NCBI GenBank assembly: GCA_905480235.1
Contig: CAJQPP010000003.1
Location: 1-32,218, forward strand
Direction: 5' to 3'
DNA: 32,218 bases
Source of the DNA: an uncultured Pirellulaceae bacterium
Lineage (GTDB): Bacteria > Planctomycetota > Planctomycetia > Pirellulales > Pirellulaceae
A program made the position numbers and the translations under genes. Positions 24,855 through 32,218 of this stretch are shown here, piece by piece (positions within the stretch are counted from its first letter, which is position 1; every line of letters starts with the position of its first letter). Below the pieces are notes generated by a model, which was given only the letters and a program-made list of their open reading frames with translations, searched no databases and had not been told where the DNA came from.

Positions 24855-25489
24855 GCATTAGTTGTTTTTTCACTGGCAACGCCAGTTGCTCCGTGACACT
24901 CGAAGCCCTGCCTATTTTCCGGTGACCCATCAATTCGATATCGAACTGTCGCCCCGGCTATCTCCTGAATGCCCGTATGGCCGTTGCCTGTCTCACGAAT
25001 TTTTCAAGAAGGCGACCACGGGGAGGAAAAGACTAAAAAACCAACGTTTTTATCTGGTTCGGTCTGAAAAAAATCTTTGAGCAGGATGCCTCCCACCCGA
25101 CTGGGAGCTCAAGAAGAAGCCCAGAGAAACAAAATGGGCCCGCCAGATTCCTGCCAAGAGCAGCACTGCAGCCAAGCCTGAGCCCCTAGGCCACAGTTCG
25201 CATCATTACATAAGGCCATACAAATACGTTTCGAGGCGAGTTACCATCAAATCCATTTTAGGCAACCGACTTCAATTACCGGCCAATTCACTGACCTAGG
25301 GTACGTCGGGTCTCTTAAATACCGCCCACCTAGGGTCGCTCCCCAAAGCCAGGTGGTTCAAACCCCCGACATAAGTCGCAATGCCAAATAAACCTTCAGC
25401 AAAGGAGCGTTGAGCCCCGGCTTAAACGCCCCTTTGGCATCCTTACCGAACCCACCTGGCGAAGGTGAAAGCACCGGTCTTAACAGGTC
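24855..25489. other. Gene-free 635-bp region
   Basis: No credible gene. A plus-strand frame at 24862-25080 shows no family features. CCTAGG occurs three times (near 25185, 25296 and 25330), twice followed by GT. A hairpin at 25401-25435 lies just after the exoprotein gene. The rest shows nothing recognisable. Confidence 0.5.
25401..25435 (-). terminator. Hairpin downstream of the exoprotein gene
   Basis: AAAGGAGCGTT (25401-25411) pairs with AACGCCCCTTT (25425-25435) with one mismatch, and AGCC/GGCT lies inside. It is 55 bp after the stop. No strong T-run follows on the minus strand, so this is a candidate only. Confidence 0.4.
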
Positions 25490-28435
25490 CTAAAGGTTGA
25501 TGAAGTTATGATCGAAGGGCAATGGATCGCCCAATTGGTTATCCAGTGTGTCGTTGCCTAAGCCAAAATCGACATAGAGGAAATCTAAGTCCGTTGCCGG
25601 ATCGATGGAAAACAAGTCGTCGCCATCTGCCGTTAAAGCGGCGAATAACATGTCAGTACCGACCGCACCGAAGGTGACAAAATCACTGTCGCTACCACCA
25701 CGGTAAGTTCCATAGGTGCCAAAGTAATCACCGAAGAAGTTTGCTGTATTGGAAGCGTTACTGGAGGTGAAATTCACGATCACATCATCAAATACCGCCG
25801 TATTCACGTCCGTCGTAAAGTAATGACCCGCGGTCGTAATACCCCCTTCAACAACTAATTTTTCCGTCGAATATCCACCGGTAAACGCTGCGATCTGTTC
25901 TTGCGTTGCATGGGACGAATCCGCCAAATTCACATAGGTATAACCTGTTATCGTGGCCCCGGTCGACTTGAAATCAATCACGTCGGTACCACCGCCACCC
26001 AAATAACTCAGGTTCCCGCCCACAACAAAACTGGTGTTACTGATCAAACGAGTATCTTCGACTTCTTGAAAGGTGATCACGTTGAAATCGCCACCGACGT
26101 TAACGCCCGCATTGTTCACAAACGTATTCACGCGTCGCAACAACATGGCGTTACTGACATCCACCGCATGCGTCGCTTTTAATTCGTCCGAACCGTTGCG
26201 GCCATTGAAGATCAACGTCCCATCCACATTCAAGTCTGTGGTTACTGCCACGTTAACCGTTTGAACACCCTCGGAGGCTTCTACTCGCAAGAGTCCCGTG
26301 TACGTGTTGCTGTCGCCGGTGAAATCTAACGTGCGATCACCACTGCGTAACTGGATCACCGTGTTACCGACTCGAGGATTATCAAAGTCAGCCGTCACGT
26401 TCGTGCTGGTATTATTTAGCAAAATCAAGCGCAAGTCGGTGGCCGGGGTCAACGTATTGAATTGGCCGCTGCTAAAACGAATTGCACTGTTCGGACCGTT
26501 GTTATCGATCACAACGTCACCCAGGTCCGCGATCTGAGTAATATCAAGATTACCGCTGGTCGCATCATAAATCGTGTTGTATCCATCCAGATTGAAAAAG
26601 CGAGCGTTGAAGTCGAACGGACCAAAGTCAGTGCTAAACGCATCATCTCCTTCACCGAAATCCACTCGCAACAAGTTCGTCGCAATCGCCGCATCCGCAT
26701 TGAGGTGGAAGCTATCGTTACCCGACTTCAACTTCACATTGATGTTGGCCGGGGTGCCAGTGGTTCCGAACGTCACATCATCTAACTGGTTACCACCGGT
26801 GTATTTCACACTCGTGCCACCCAAAGTCCCGAGAATGCGGGCTACGTTGTTGCCGTCACCAACGCGCAATTCAATATTGCCGCCAACCGCACTGCCGGGC
26901 CCCATCAATATTTGATCGTCGGCCGACCCTCCCAGGTACGTCAGGCTGCCGGCCACTTCTAACGTCTCAGCGTCAACCAAAGACAAAGAATCCATTTCGT
27001 TTGAAACGTCGAAAAACAAATCGCCACCAACAAAAAGCGATCCAATTAAATTCAGAGCCGTCGCTGAGGATTCAACTGTCGCCCCGCTGGCGGTGAAACT
27101 CACGTTACCGGCGGTATTAATGGCCGATGAATCTCCCAAATAAACCCCAGCTCGAAGCGGATTTAGGGAGTGACCTTCGATGATTAAATCACCGCCCGCC
27201 GAATCAATGGAGGGTGCAACGGGGCCACTTGCAAGATCAACCACCACCCCATTCCCAAAATCCTCGGCGACCCCAACAATCGTTGTCGCGCCGGTTGCGG
27301 ATCCCCCAATGAGGGCTCCATTGAGCACAAGAACCCCGCCGGAGCCTTCGCCCATTGTCCCCCGACCTTCGACTCGCAAAACGCCCTCGGCAGCGGAAAT
27401 ACTGGATCGCAGAGTTTGATCGGGTGAGGTTCCGGTCACCATTACCCCATGATTTCCTCCGCCGTCACCGTCACCACCGAAGCCGTCGACAAAAATTCCA
27501 CCCGATCCCGTCGTTCGGATCTGGCCCCCCGCACTAAGATTCACTCCAGCGTGACCCGAGGATCCGCTGGCACCACCTCCTTGCCCGACGATCGTAATGT
27601 GACCATCGACCGCCGTGATTCGGCCAGAGCCGAATTCACCGTTAAGGGCAACCCCGATATGGTCGTTACCAGTGCCGCCTCCTCCAGTACCGGACACGAA
27701 AACGTTTGCACTGCCAACTCCAGCAACACGTCCCTCATACCATACGAACACCCCACGGTTTCCCGCGGACGCACCCACACCTCCGCCGGTTCCAGTTACA
27801 CTGATATCTCCGCCCGAAGATGTGATTTCACCCGTTTCCGTAACGACAACTCCATGATGACTATTATCTTCCGACGGGCCTCCGGTTCCATCAACTGTTA
27901 CGGTTCCATTGCCGCCCGCGGTGATTGAGCTGTTAGAGACACGAATACCAATGTTAACAAATCCACCCACGCCACCGGTCCCTGTTACAAAAACCGGCCC
28001 ACCTCGTGAAGTTACGATGGCCCGATCTGCTGGTGAGCCGACTTCAGCCCAAATAAGAACGCCTTGATTACTGCCCATAGACGATTGGCCCCCAATGCCG
28101 GTAATACGAACCGGTTCAGCATCAGCGCCCTCCACAACGCCACCCGCCCCAACCACGATTCCATAATTGCCGATCGAATCGCTTTCCGACGTTGCTGAAC
28201 CCCCACCTTGGCCATTGAGAATCAATTCCCCACCAGATGTGCTAACCATCGCAGCACCGCCACCCGCTGAGGATTGAATCATCAAGCCGTAATTGTAAGA
28301 GCCGTTGGTTTGACCTCCTGAGCCGTTTATGGTCAGCATGCCCACTCCACCTTGGTGAACACGCCCGTTTTCGGCAATCCGCACTCCTACATTGTCGTCG
28401 GATGCTCCCACACCTCCGCCGGTGCCGGTTACCAA
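25490..28435 (-). CDS. C-terminal fragment of the exoprotein, Gly-rich beta-helix repeats
   Basis: An open frame of 981 residues from a TTG at 28435; it is open further up to 28552, where the frame leaves the upstream fragment. The first half has about ten units of roughly 40-60 residues built on a VxVTGTGGG..NxGVxV pattern. The second half changes to longer units with GDGNNVARILGTLGG, GNDSFHLNADAAIATNLL and DFGEGDDAFSTDFG, recalling repeats of bacterial adhesins and filamentous-haemagglutinin-like proteins. It ends DNQLGDPLPFDHNFINL with no obvious anchor. The repeats have few Cys or Lys and many Asp and Gly, as expected for a surface or matrix protein. Whether the fragment is translated is doubtful, because no start site is evident at 28435. 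Confidence 0.65.
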   Translation of the reverse strand: MVTGTGGGVGASDDNVGVRIAENGRVHQGGVGMLTINGSGGQTNGSYNYGLMIQSSAGGGAAMVSTSGGELILNGQGGGSATSESDSIGNYGIVVGAGGVVEGADAEPVRITGIGGQSSMGSNQGVLIWAEVGSPADRAIVTSRGGPVFVTGTGGVGGFVNIGIRVSNSSITAGGNGTVTVDGTGGPSEDNSHHGVVVTETGEITSSGGDISVTGTGGGVGASAGNRGVFVWYEGRVAGVGSANVFVSGTGGGGTGNDHIGVALNGEFGSGRITAVDGHITIVGQGGGASGSSGHAGVNLSAGGQIRTTGSGGIFVDGFGGDGDGGGNHGVMVTGTSPDQTLRSSISAAEGVLRVEGRGTMGEGSGGVLVLNGALIGGSATGATTIVGVAEDFGNGVVVDLASGPVAPSIDSAGGDLIIEGHSLNPLRAGVYLGDSSAINTAGNVSFTASGATVESSATALNLIGSLFVGGDLFFDVSNEMDSLSLVDAETLEVAGSLTYLGGSADDQILMGPGSAVGGNIELRVGDGNNVARILGTLGGTSVKYTGGNQLDDVTFGTTGTPANINVKLKSGNDSFHLNADAAIATNLLRVDFGEGDDAFSTDFGPFDFNARFFNLDGYNTIYDATSGNLDITQIADLGDVVIDNNGPNSAIRFSSGQFNTLTPATDLRLILLNNTSTNVTADFDNPRVGNTVIQLRSGDRTLDFTGDSNTYTGLLRVEASEGVQTVNVAVTTDLNVDGTLIFNGRNGSDELKATHAVDVSNAMLLRRVNTFVNNAGVNVGGDFNVITFQEVEDTRLISNTSFVVGGNLSYLGGGGTDVIDFKSTGATITGYTYVNLADSSHATQEQIAAFTGGYSTEKLVVEGGITTAGHYFTTDVNTAVFDDVIVNFTSSNASNTANFFGDYFGTYGTYRGGSDSDFVTFGAVGTDMLFAALTADGDDLFSIDPATDLDFLYVDFGLGNDTLDNQLGDPLPFDHNFINL

Positions 28436-28548
28436 TACATTGGCGGTGCCGGTCCCAACAATTTGTCCATCAAGCCAGGCGAATATGCCGTAATTACTAG
28501 CGGACGTACTCAGGCCTCCGCCAGTCCCCGTTACGCTGATATCTCCGC

Positions 28549-29790
28549 CTAAGATGTGATGGTGCCGGCGTTAATCAATAGAACACCGAAATTGTTATTT
28601 CCAATCGAAGCGCCGCCCGTTCCCGCGACGGTGACCGTACCGCTTCCGCCTGCCGTGATAAGGCCGCCGTCGACATAAACACCATGGTTGATTGAGACGT
28701 TAACAGCTTGCCCCCCTCCACCCTGACCGTTCACCAAAACTTCGCCGCCGGAAGAATTAATTTGGGAGTGAAAGCCTGCGTTAGATATTCCTATAACCTC
28801 AACTCCTACGCCATCTGAATTAATGGCCGCAGCCGTTCCGGTCACTGAAACGCTTCCTAAACCGGTGGATTGAATACTTCCACCCTTAAAAAGCAAGACC
28901 CCACGACTCAGGCCAACATCCCCTCCAGTTCCAACCACCTCAAGGCTGCCATGGTGGGAAAATATTTCCGCCAGTCCAGCTTCGCCATTCAGGCTAACCC
29001 CAACTTGAATGATGCCAGATCCAAATCCTCCCTGACCAACAACCGATACATTCCCCGTGCCCGCTGAACCCACGCGACTGTTGTATCCGACATGCACGCC
29101 AAAATTAAGAGTGGAGGCACCCGCGCCGCCACCAACGCCGTTAAGCGTTAAGTCGCCAAATTGAGTCTGTATGACGGTGGGTGAAAAACCATTGATGATG
29201 TTAATTCCGCAACTGCCATCCGTTTCAGCGGTGCCACCCTTTCCGAACATTGATATGTTGCCAAGTCCTGTAGAAACGATGCTTGACTCCAGAATCGTGA
29301 TACCACTCCCGGAAAAATCTCGCGTGTCTAACTGTTGATTCGCAGACAATACAAGATCTCCATCCTCCGACTCCAAGAGGGTTCCCGATTGATTTAATAA
29401 AATTCGATTCGTCGTCGTCGCGTTGAGCCCTGCATCACCCTCGAAACGAGTTTCGCCCACGAATGAAATCTCACCCGCATCCATCCGATCCAGAAATACA
29501 ATAAAATCTTCGGTGTAGCTATTACTTCCACTGTCACCAAACATAACGCCATTTGCGGCCGCGTTATCATCGATTCGAATGCTCTCAAATTGACTGCGGC
29601 CCACATTTGAAACCGTTAGCACGCTCGTACCGGCACCGGAAACAAACGCGTCGTTACTGCCCGACCATTGCCCAACATCTAATGACAATTGGTAAGTCGT
29701 ACCCAACGAGACGGCCGTCACTTTTTGATTCGAATCGTTAAGTTCCAAAAACAGTTGATCGCCGGCGTGAAAGAAGTCCGCCGCCAACAT
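28549..29790 (-). CDS. N-terminal fragment of the exoprotein
   Basis: An open frame of 413 residues if started at the ATG at 29790, the Met inside the LESRQMLAAD motif. The first 130 residues look like a globular beta domain (FFHAGDQLFLELNDSNQ, SVLTVSNVGRSQFESIRID). From there Gly/Ser/Thr-rich repeats begin, such as SVVGQGGFGSGIIQVGVSLN, suggesting a right-handed beta-helix. No signal peptide follows from this start, which supports an upstream original start. It stops at the frameshift. Confidence 0.6.
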   Translation of the reverse strand: MLAADFFHAGDQLFLELNDSNQKVTAVSLGTTYQLSLDVGQWSGSNDAFVSGAGTSVLTVSNVGRSQFESIRIDDNAAANGVMFGDSGSNSYTEDFIVFLDRMDAGEISFVGETRFEGDAGLNATTTNRILLNQSGTLLESEDGDLVLSANQQLDTRDFSGSGITILESSIVSTGLGNISMFGKGGTAETDGSCGINIINGFSPTVIQTQFGDLTLNGVGGGAGASTLNFGVHVGYNSRVGSAGTGNVSVVGQGGFGSGIIQVGVSLNGEAGLAEIFSHHGSLEVVGTGGDVGLSRGVLLFKGGSIQSTGLGSVSVTGTAAAINSDGVGVEVIGISNAGFHSQINSSGGEVLVNGQGGGGQAVNVSINHGVYVDGGLITAGGSGTVTVAGTGGASIGNNNFGVLLINAGTITS

Positions 29791-30211
29791 TTGTCGGGAC
29801 TCAAGGTGTTCGTATCCGAGATTCGTGAAACCGGTCTGCCGTTGGAAGGATCTATCCTATCGGTAACTGGAACAAATCTGTCTTAACGCCAACCTCGATT
29901 TAAGCCGGAATGAAGAGGAAGAAGATGACAAGAATCTACCAAAGAACGACGGGGAACGTTTCTGTTGCGACATAGCTAAACCAAACGGAGGAGGGATTTA
30001 GGTGGAAAGGATTCATTAGCTTAATGGCCCCTAAGCCGATTGTAAAATTAAAGCCGCCACACAGAAACCGACCAAATCCTTAAGTGAAAAACACCCCCGT
30101 CAACGTGTAAAAACAACAATGAAAGTCGATCAGATACGCTTTCCGACCCTTCTGAATTTGCTTCCAAGCCTTCCAAGAAAATCCAGGATTAACGAGCCTG
30201 AAGTAGAGACG

Positions 30212-31198
30212 TTACTCTGGGGTCTTACCGATCATTTTACTACGCTCCAAAACGTAAGCGTTGAAAGTCGCTTCGAGTTTCGCCTGCCATGCCGCAAGCT
30301 GTGATTCCGCAGCCCCAATAAGCGGCGCAACACGGATCCCCTGATCGAGTGCGCTTACAAGCCCGCGGGATGCGAGCGGATCGTAGCTCAGGGCGGCATC
30401 ACCGATTGCGATCCATCCGCGACCGTAGCATTTTTCGAGAATGGTTGAATCCGCGGCACGAATTGACAGGGGACCTTCCAATCTATAATTCTGAACGAGA
30501 CGACTCAGGTGCTGGGTAGCTCGTAACCGAGCCTCCCAATTTTTCGCGTCGGGTCGAGCGTGTGTCACGTATCCGGCGACACGCCGATCGCCTGGTAAAC
30601 GACAACTGTACCACCAGCCCTTTTCTACTTTTTCGACCGCGAGCGTTAGGTCAACATCATCCGAACCATTGGCATCAAGCCAACCCACAATTGCGACTTG
30701 ACGATCGATGCGTCTACGTTTGACGCCCAGTAGACGCGCCACCGCTCCTCGACGTCCCGTCGCATCCACTAGCCAGTCACATTTTTCGTCGCCGTCGGAT
30801 AGTTTGAGATTCCAATGACTCCCGCCGCCCCTTTCACTGGAAATCCCTAAAATGCGGGACGGCACTCTTAGTTTAGCACCTGCAAATTGTGCGGCTTTAC
30901 GTAACGTTTCCCCAAAACCATCCCGGTCTAACAACCAACCATTTCCAAAAGGGTGAGAGAGAAAATTTTGTTCAAATAACGCGGAGGAATCCCACGCGGT
31001 ATTTGTGCCAACACAATCGAGTTGTCCGGGAAGATCGGTAAGGCCCAAACTGTGTAGAAGCGGGCGGGCCGCGGGATGAAGTTGTTCTCCAACCCCGTCG
31101 ATACCATCACCCAGCAAGACGACCTCTCGCCCTAATTGACGCAGGGATATTGCTGCGGCACACCCCGCCGGACCAGTTCCAATGACTGCAACACGCAT
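30212..31198 (-). CDS. LodB-like FAD-dependent oxidoreductase
   Basis: A flavoprotein of 328 residues with the FAD dinucleotide-binding motif at the N-terminus (VAVIGTGPAGCAAA, GxGxxG at about 7-12), the middle motif DWLVDATGRRG and the GDAALSYDPLASRG box near residue 265. This build is that of the tryptophan-halogenase/geranylgeranyl-reductase-like group. Its position directly after a LodA-like gene identifies it as the LodB-type partner, which is needed for making the cysteine tryptophylquinone cofactor of LodA. The ATG at 31198 overlaps the stop of the upstream gene as TGATG, showing translational coupling. A TTG one codon earlier is less likely. Confidence 0.85.
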   Translation of the reverse strand: MRVAVIGTGPAGCAAAISLRQLGREVVLLGDGIDGVGEQLHPAARPLLHSLGLTDLPGQLDCVGTNTAWDSSALFEQNFLSHPFGNGWLLDRDGFGETLRKAAQFAGAKLRVPSRILGISSERGGGSHWNLKLSDGDEKCDWLVDATGRRGAVARLLGVKRRRIDRQVAIVGWLDANGSDDVDLTLAVEKVEKGWWYSCRLPGDRRVAGYVTHARPDAKNWEARLRATQHLSRLVQNYRLEGPLSIRAADSTILEKCYGRGWIAIGDAALSYDPLASRGLVSALDQGIRVAPLIGAAESQLAAWQAKLEATFNAYVLERSKMIGKTPE

Positions 31199-32218
31199 CA
31201 AGACGAGAAGTCGTTATCGGTCTCGACTTTAAAGTACAAAGGAAAATCAGAATCCCCCGGCCCCGGTAGTTCGGTGACTATGCCGAGATGTTGCCAGTTA
31301 TCAACCATGGTCTGCAAGGTCTGTTGATACTCCGACTGATCGACATCACGGAAAAAATCAGCGCGGCTGAAGAAGGCAGCCGTTCGTTCTGCTATCGGCA
31401 GTGTTTCATCAATAACGGTTTCGTAATCCTGCATCGACATCACATGGTTGGGCACGCGTGCCGACCAAAAGGTTGGCAAATAGGGATCGACGGGTGTATC
31501 ACCATATTGATAGCCAGAGCGACAACTCACGGTGTCGGTCTGCCAAGGCACTGCCATCCAACGCGTGACCGAGCCTGGCCAATTTTCGGTGAGCGGCCCT
31601 TCTGGTGATAATGCTTTAGTAGGTGTCAGCACTTCGCCGTAGTCGGGTTCCCCTTTTTTCCCGTTACCTTTTTGACCAGAGTTCGCCTTACCCGGCCCCT
31701 TTTTATCGCTCCCCTTGAGGGGGCGTGCATGTTTGAGGCGAAATGGAGACGCATACATGGATGCGATACGCATTGGCCAAGTCATTTCACAGCCAGGGTG
31801 AAAGGCGTCACCGAGACAGGCCTCCAGCGCGGCACGATCAAGTGCATCGCCCTGGATGTTAATCGGCAGATCTTCCACCTTCGAAGCAACGGGCCCGGCC
31901 ACGCCGATCGCGAAGTTGCCACTCGCCCAGTGGGAGAGTTTTTCAAATTGGAAAGACTGAATCGCCAGAAACGAACGCGGCGATTCGGGCGGTAGAGTAA
32001 TCGCATCGCCGTAAAATGGCGGCAGAATATCGAGGCCTTCCTGGAGTGAAGCGTAGTCGGGATTGCGAAACCTCGCAAAGAGGCTTTGACGAAATGCTGA
32101 ATTCTCGGGTGAGGCGTCCGCAAGACGTGCCAGATAACCGGGTGACATAAATTCTTCCGGGGATTGCCATCCATATCGGTCAAGCATGCCTTGATTAACC
32201 CATTGAAGGTCGGCCAGC
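31198..32218 (-). CDS. LodA-like quinoprotein amino-acid oxidase, C-terminal part
   Basis: The 5' end lies outside the window; 339 residues are visible. The chain matches the C-terminal part of LodA (L-lysine epsilon-oxidase) and GoxA (glycine oxidase): INIQGDALDRAALEACLG, FHPGCEMTWPMR, VPWQTDTVSC and LPTFWSARVPNHVM. In LodA the cofactor is formed by Cys516 and Trp581, 65 residues apart. Here the Cys of HPGCEMTW (codon 31791-31789) and the Trp of VPWQTDT (codon 31545-31543) are 82 apart; the difference equals a Lys/Gly-rich insertion (KGSDKKGPGKANSGQKGNGK). Those two are therefore the probable cofactor residues. The substrate cannot be told from the sequence. These enzymes release hydrogen peroxide. 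Confidence 0.85.
   Translation of the reverse strand, partial: LADLQWVNQGMLDRYGWQSPEEFMSPGYLARLADASPENSAFRQSLFARFRNPDYASLQEGLDILPPFYGDAITLPPESPRSFLAIQSFQFEKLSHWASGNFAIGVAGPVASKVEDLPINIQGDALDRAALEACLGDAFHPGCEMTWPMRIASMYASPFRLKHARPLKGSDKKGPGKANSGQKGNGKKGEPDYGEVLTPTKALSPEGPLTENWPGSVTRWMAVPWQTDTVSCRSGYQYGDTPVDPYLPTFWSARVPNHVMSMQDYETVIDETLPIAERTAAFFSRADFFRDVDQSEYQQTLQTMVDNWQHLGIVTELPGPGDSDFPLYFKVETDNDFSS

Larger units (their letters stand above)
25490..29973 (-). pseudogene. Giant planctomycete exoprotein gene broken by an amber codon and a frameshift
   Basis: Read as one gene it would encode about 1490 residues. The proposed original start is ATG at 29973; the leader begins MSQQKRSPSFFGRFL and is basic and Ser-rich. 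Codon 39 is TAG (29859-29857). After it the same frame goes on through GFTNLGYEHLESRQMLAAD, a planctomycete-type N-terminal export motif (LEPR-XLL-like), into the 28549-29790 segment. That segment ends at a TAG (28551-28549) created by loss of one base; the frame one base over continues GGDISVTGTGGG in the 25490-28435 segment. A paralogous block 736 bp away has CCGCCCGAAGATG where this one has CCGCCTAAGATG. Two independent lesions favour a true pseudogene over a sequencing error. Confidence 0.78.

Noticed and set aside
24862..25080. 72-codon plus-strand frame after the secreted-protein gene start
   Set aside because: No family features; part of a gene-free region.
25490..28435. Repeats considered as a CRISPR-like array
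   Set aside because: The repeats are protein-coding, divergent and in frame; no constant direct repeat with unique spacers exists.

Overview
The window looks like chromosomal DNA of a planctomycete, most likely from the Pirellulales. The reasons are a giant Gly-rich exoprotein whose N-terminus carries the planctomycete-type motif LESRQMLAAD (LEPR-XLL-like), a TPR protein ending in two RNA polymerase alpha-CTD-like modules, a fused SecDF, a weak use of Shine-Dalgarno sites with several TTG starts, and an integron integrase. The genus cannot be named from the sequence alone.

Layout from left to right. (1) At 1-1201 lies a complete integron integrase (intI) with an AT-rich upstream region containing direct repeats; any cassette array would lie beyond the left edge, and no convincing attC was found. 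(2) At 1272-7906, on the minus strand, are tilS, an MFS transporter and a very large AsmA-like membrane-anchored protein; the 387-bp gap before the AsmA gene is rich in alternative inverted repeats. (3) At 8561-12318, on the plus strand, are RNase Y, a YmdB-type metallophosphoesterase (the rny-ymdB pair known from Firmicutes), a DUF2752 membrane protein and a small lipoprotein. (4) At 12538-16467 are a membrane-anchored VWA protein (minus), a secreted alpha/beta-hydrolase-like protein (plus, with a good sigma70-like promoter) and a LysM protein (minus).

(5) At 16718-23635, on the minus strand, is a translation/secretion cluster: tRNA-Thr(CGT), the TPR/double alpha-CTD protein, tgt, yajC and fused secDF, with clear intrinsic terminators after secDF and after the TPR/alpha-CTD gene. 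tgt-yajC-secD-secF is a classical bacterial gene order. The Tgt here lacks all three cysteines of the usual zinc site. (6) At 23958-24854 is a secreted protein with two copies of a WL..RY[AP]T-type repeat. (7) At 25490-29973 is a giant beta-helix-type surface protein gene that is broken twice: an in-frame amber codon at codon 39 and a one-base deletion near 28550. (8) At 30212-32218 are a LodB-like flavoprotein and the C-terminal part of a LodA-like quinoprotein oxidase (cysteine tryptophylquinone family), overlapping as TGATG; the oxidase gene runs off the right edge.

Most of the window is housekeeping. The parts that reward a second look are the zinc-ligand-less Tgt with its unclear start, the TPR/double alpha-CTD protein, the doubly broken exoprotein gene, the LodA/LodB pair, the structured gap at 4581-4910 and the region upstream of intI.
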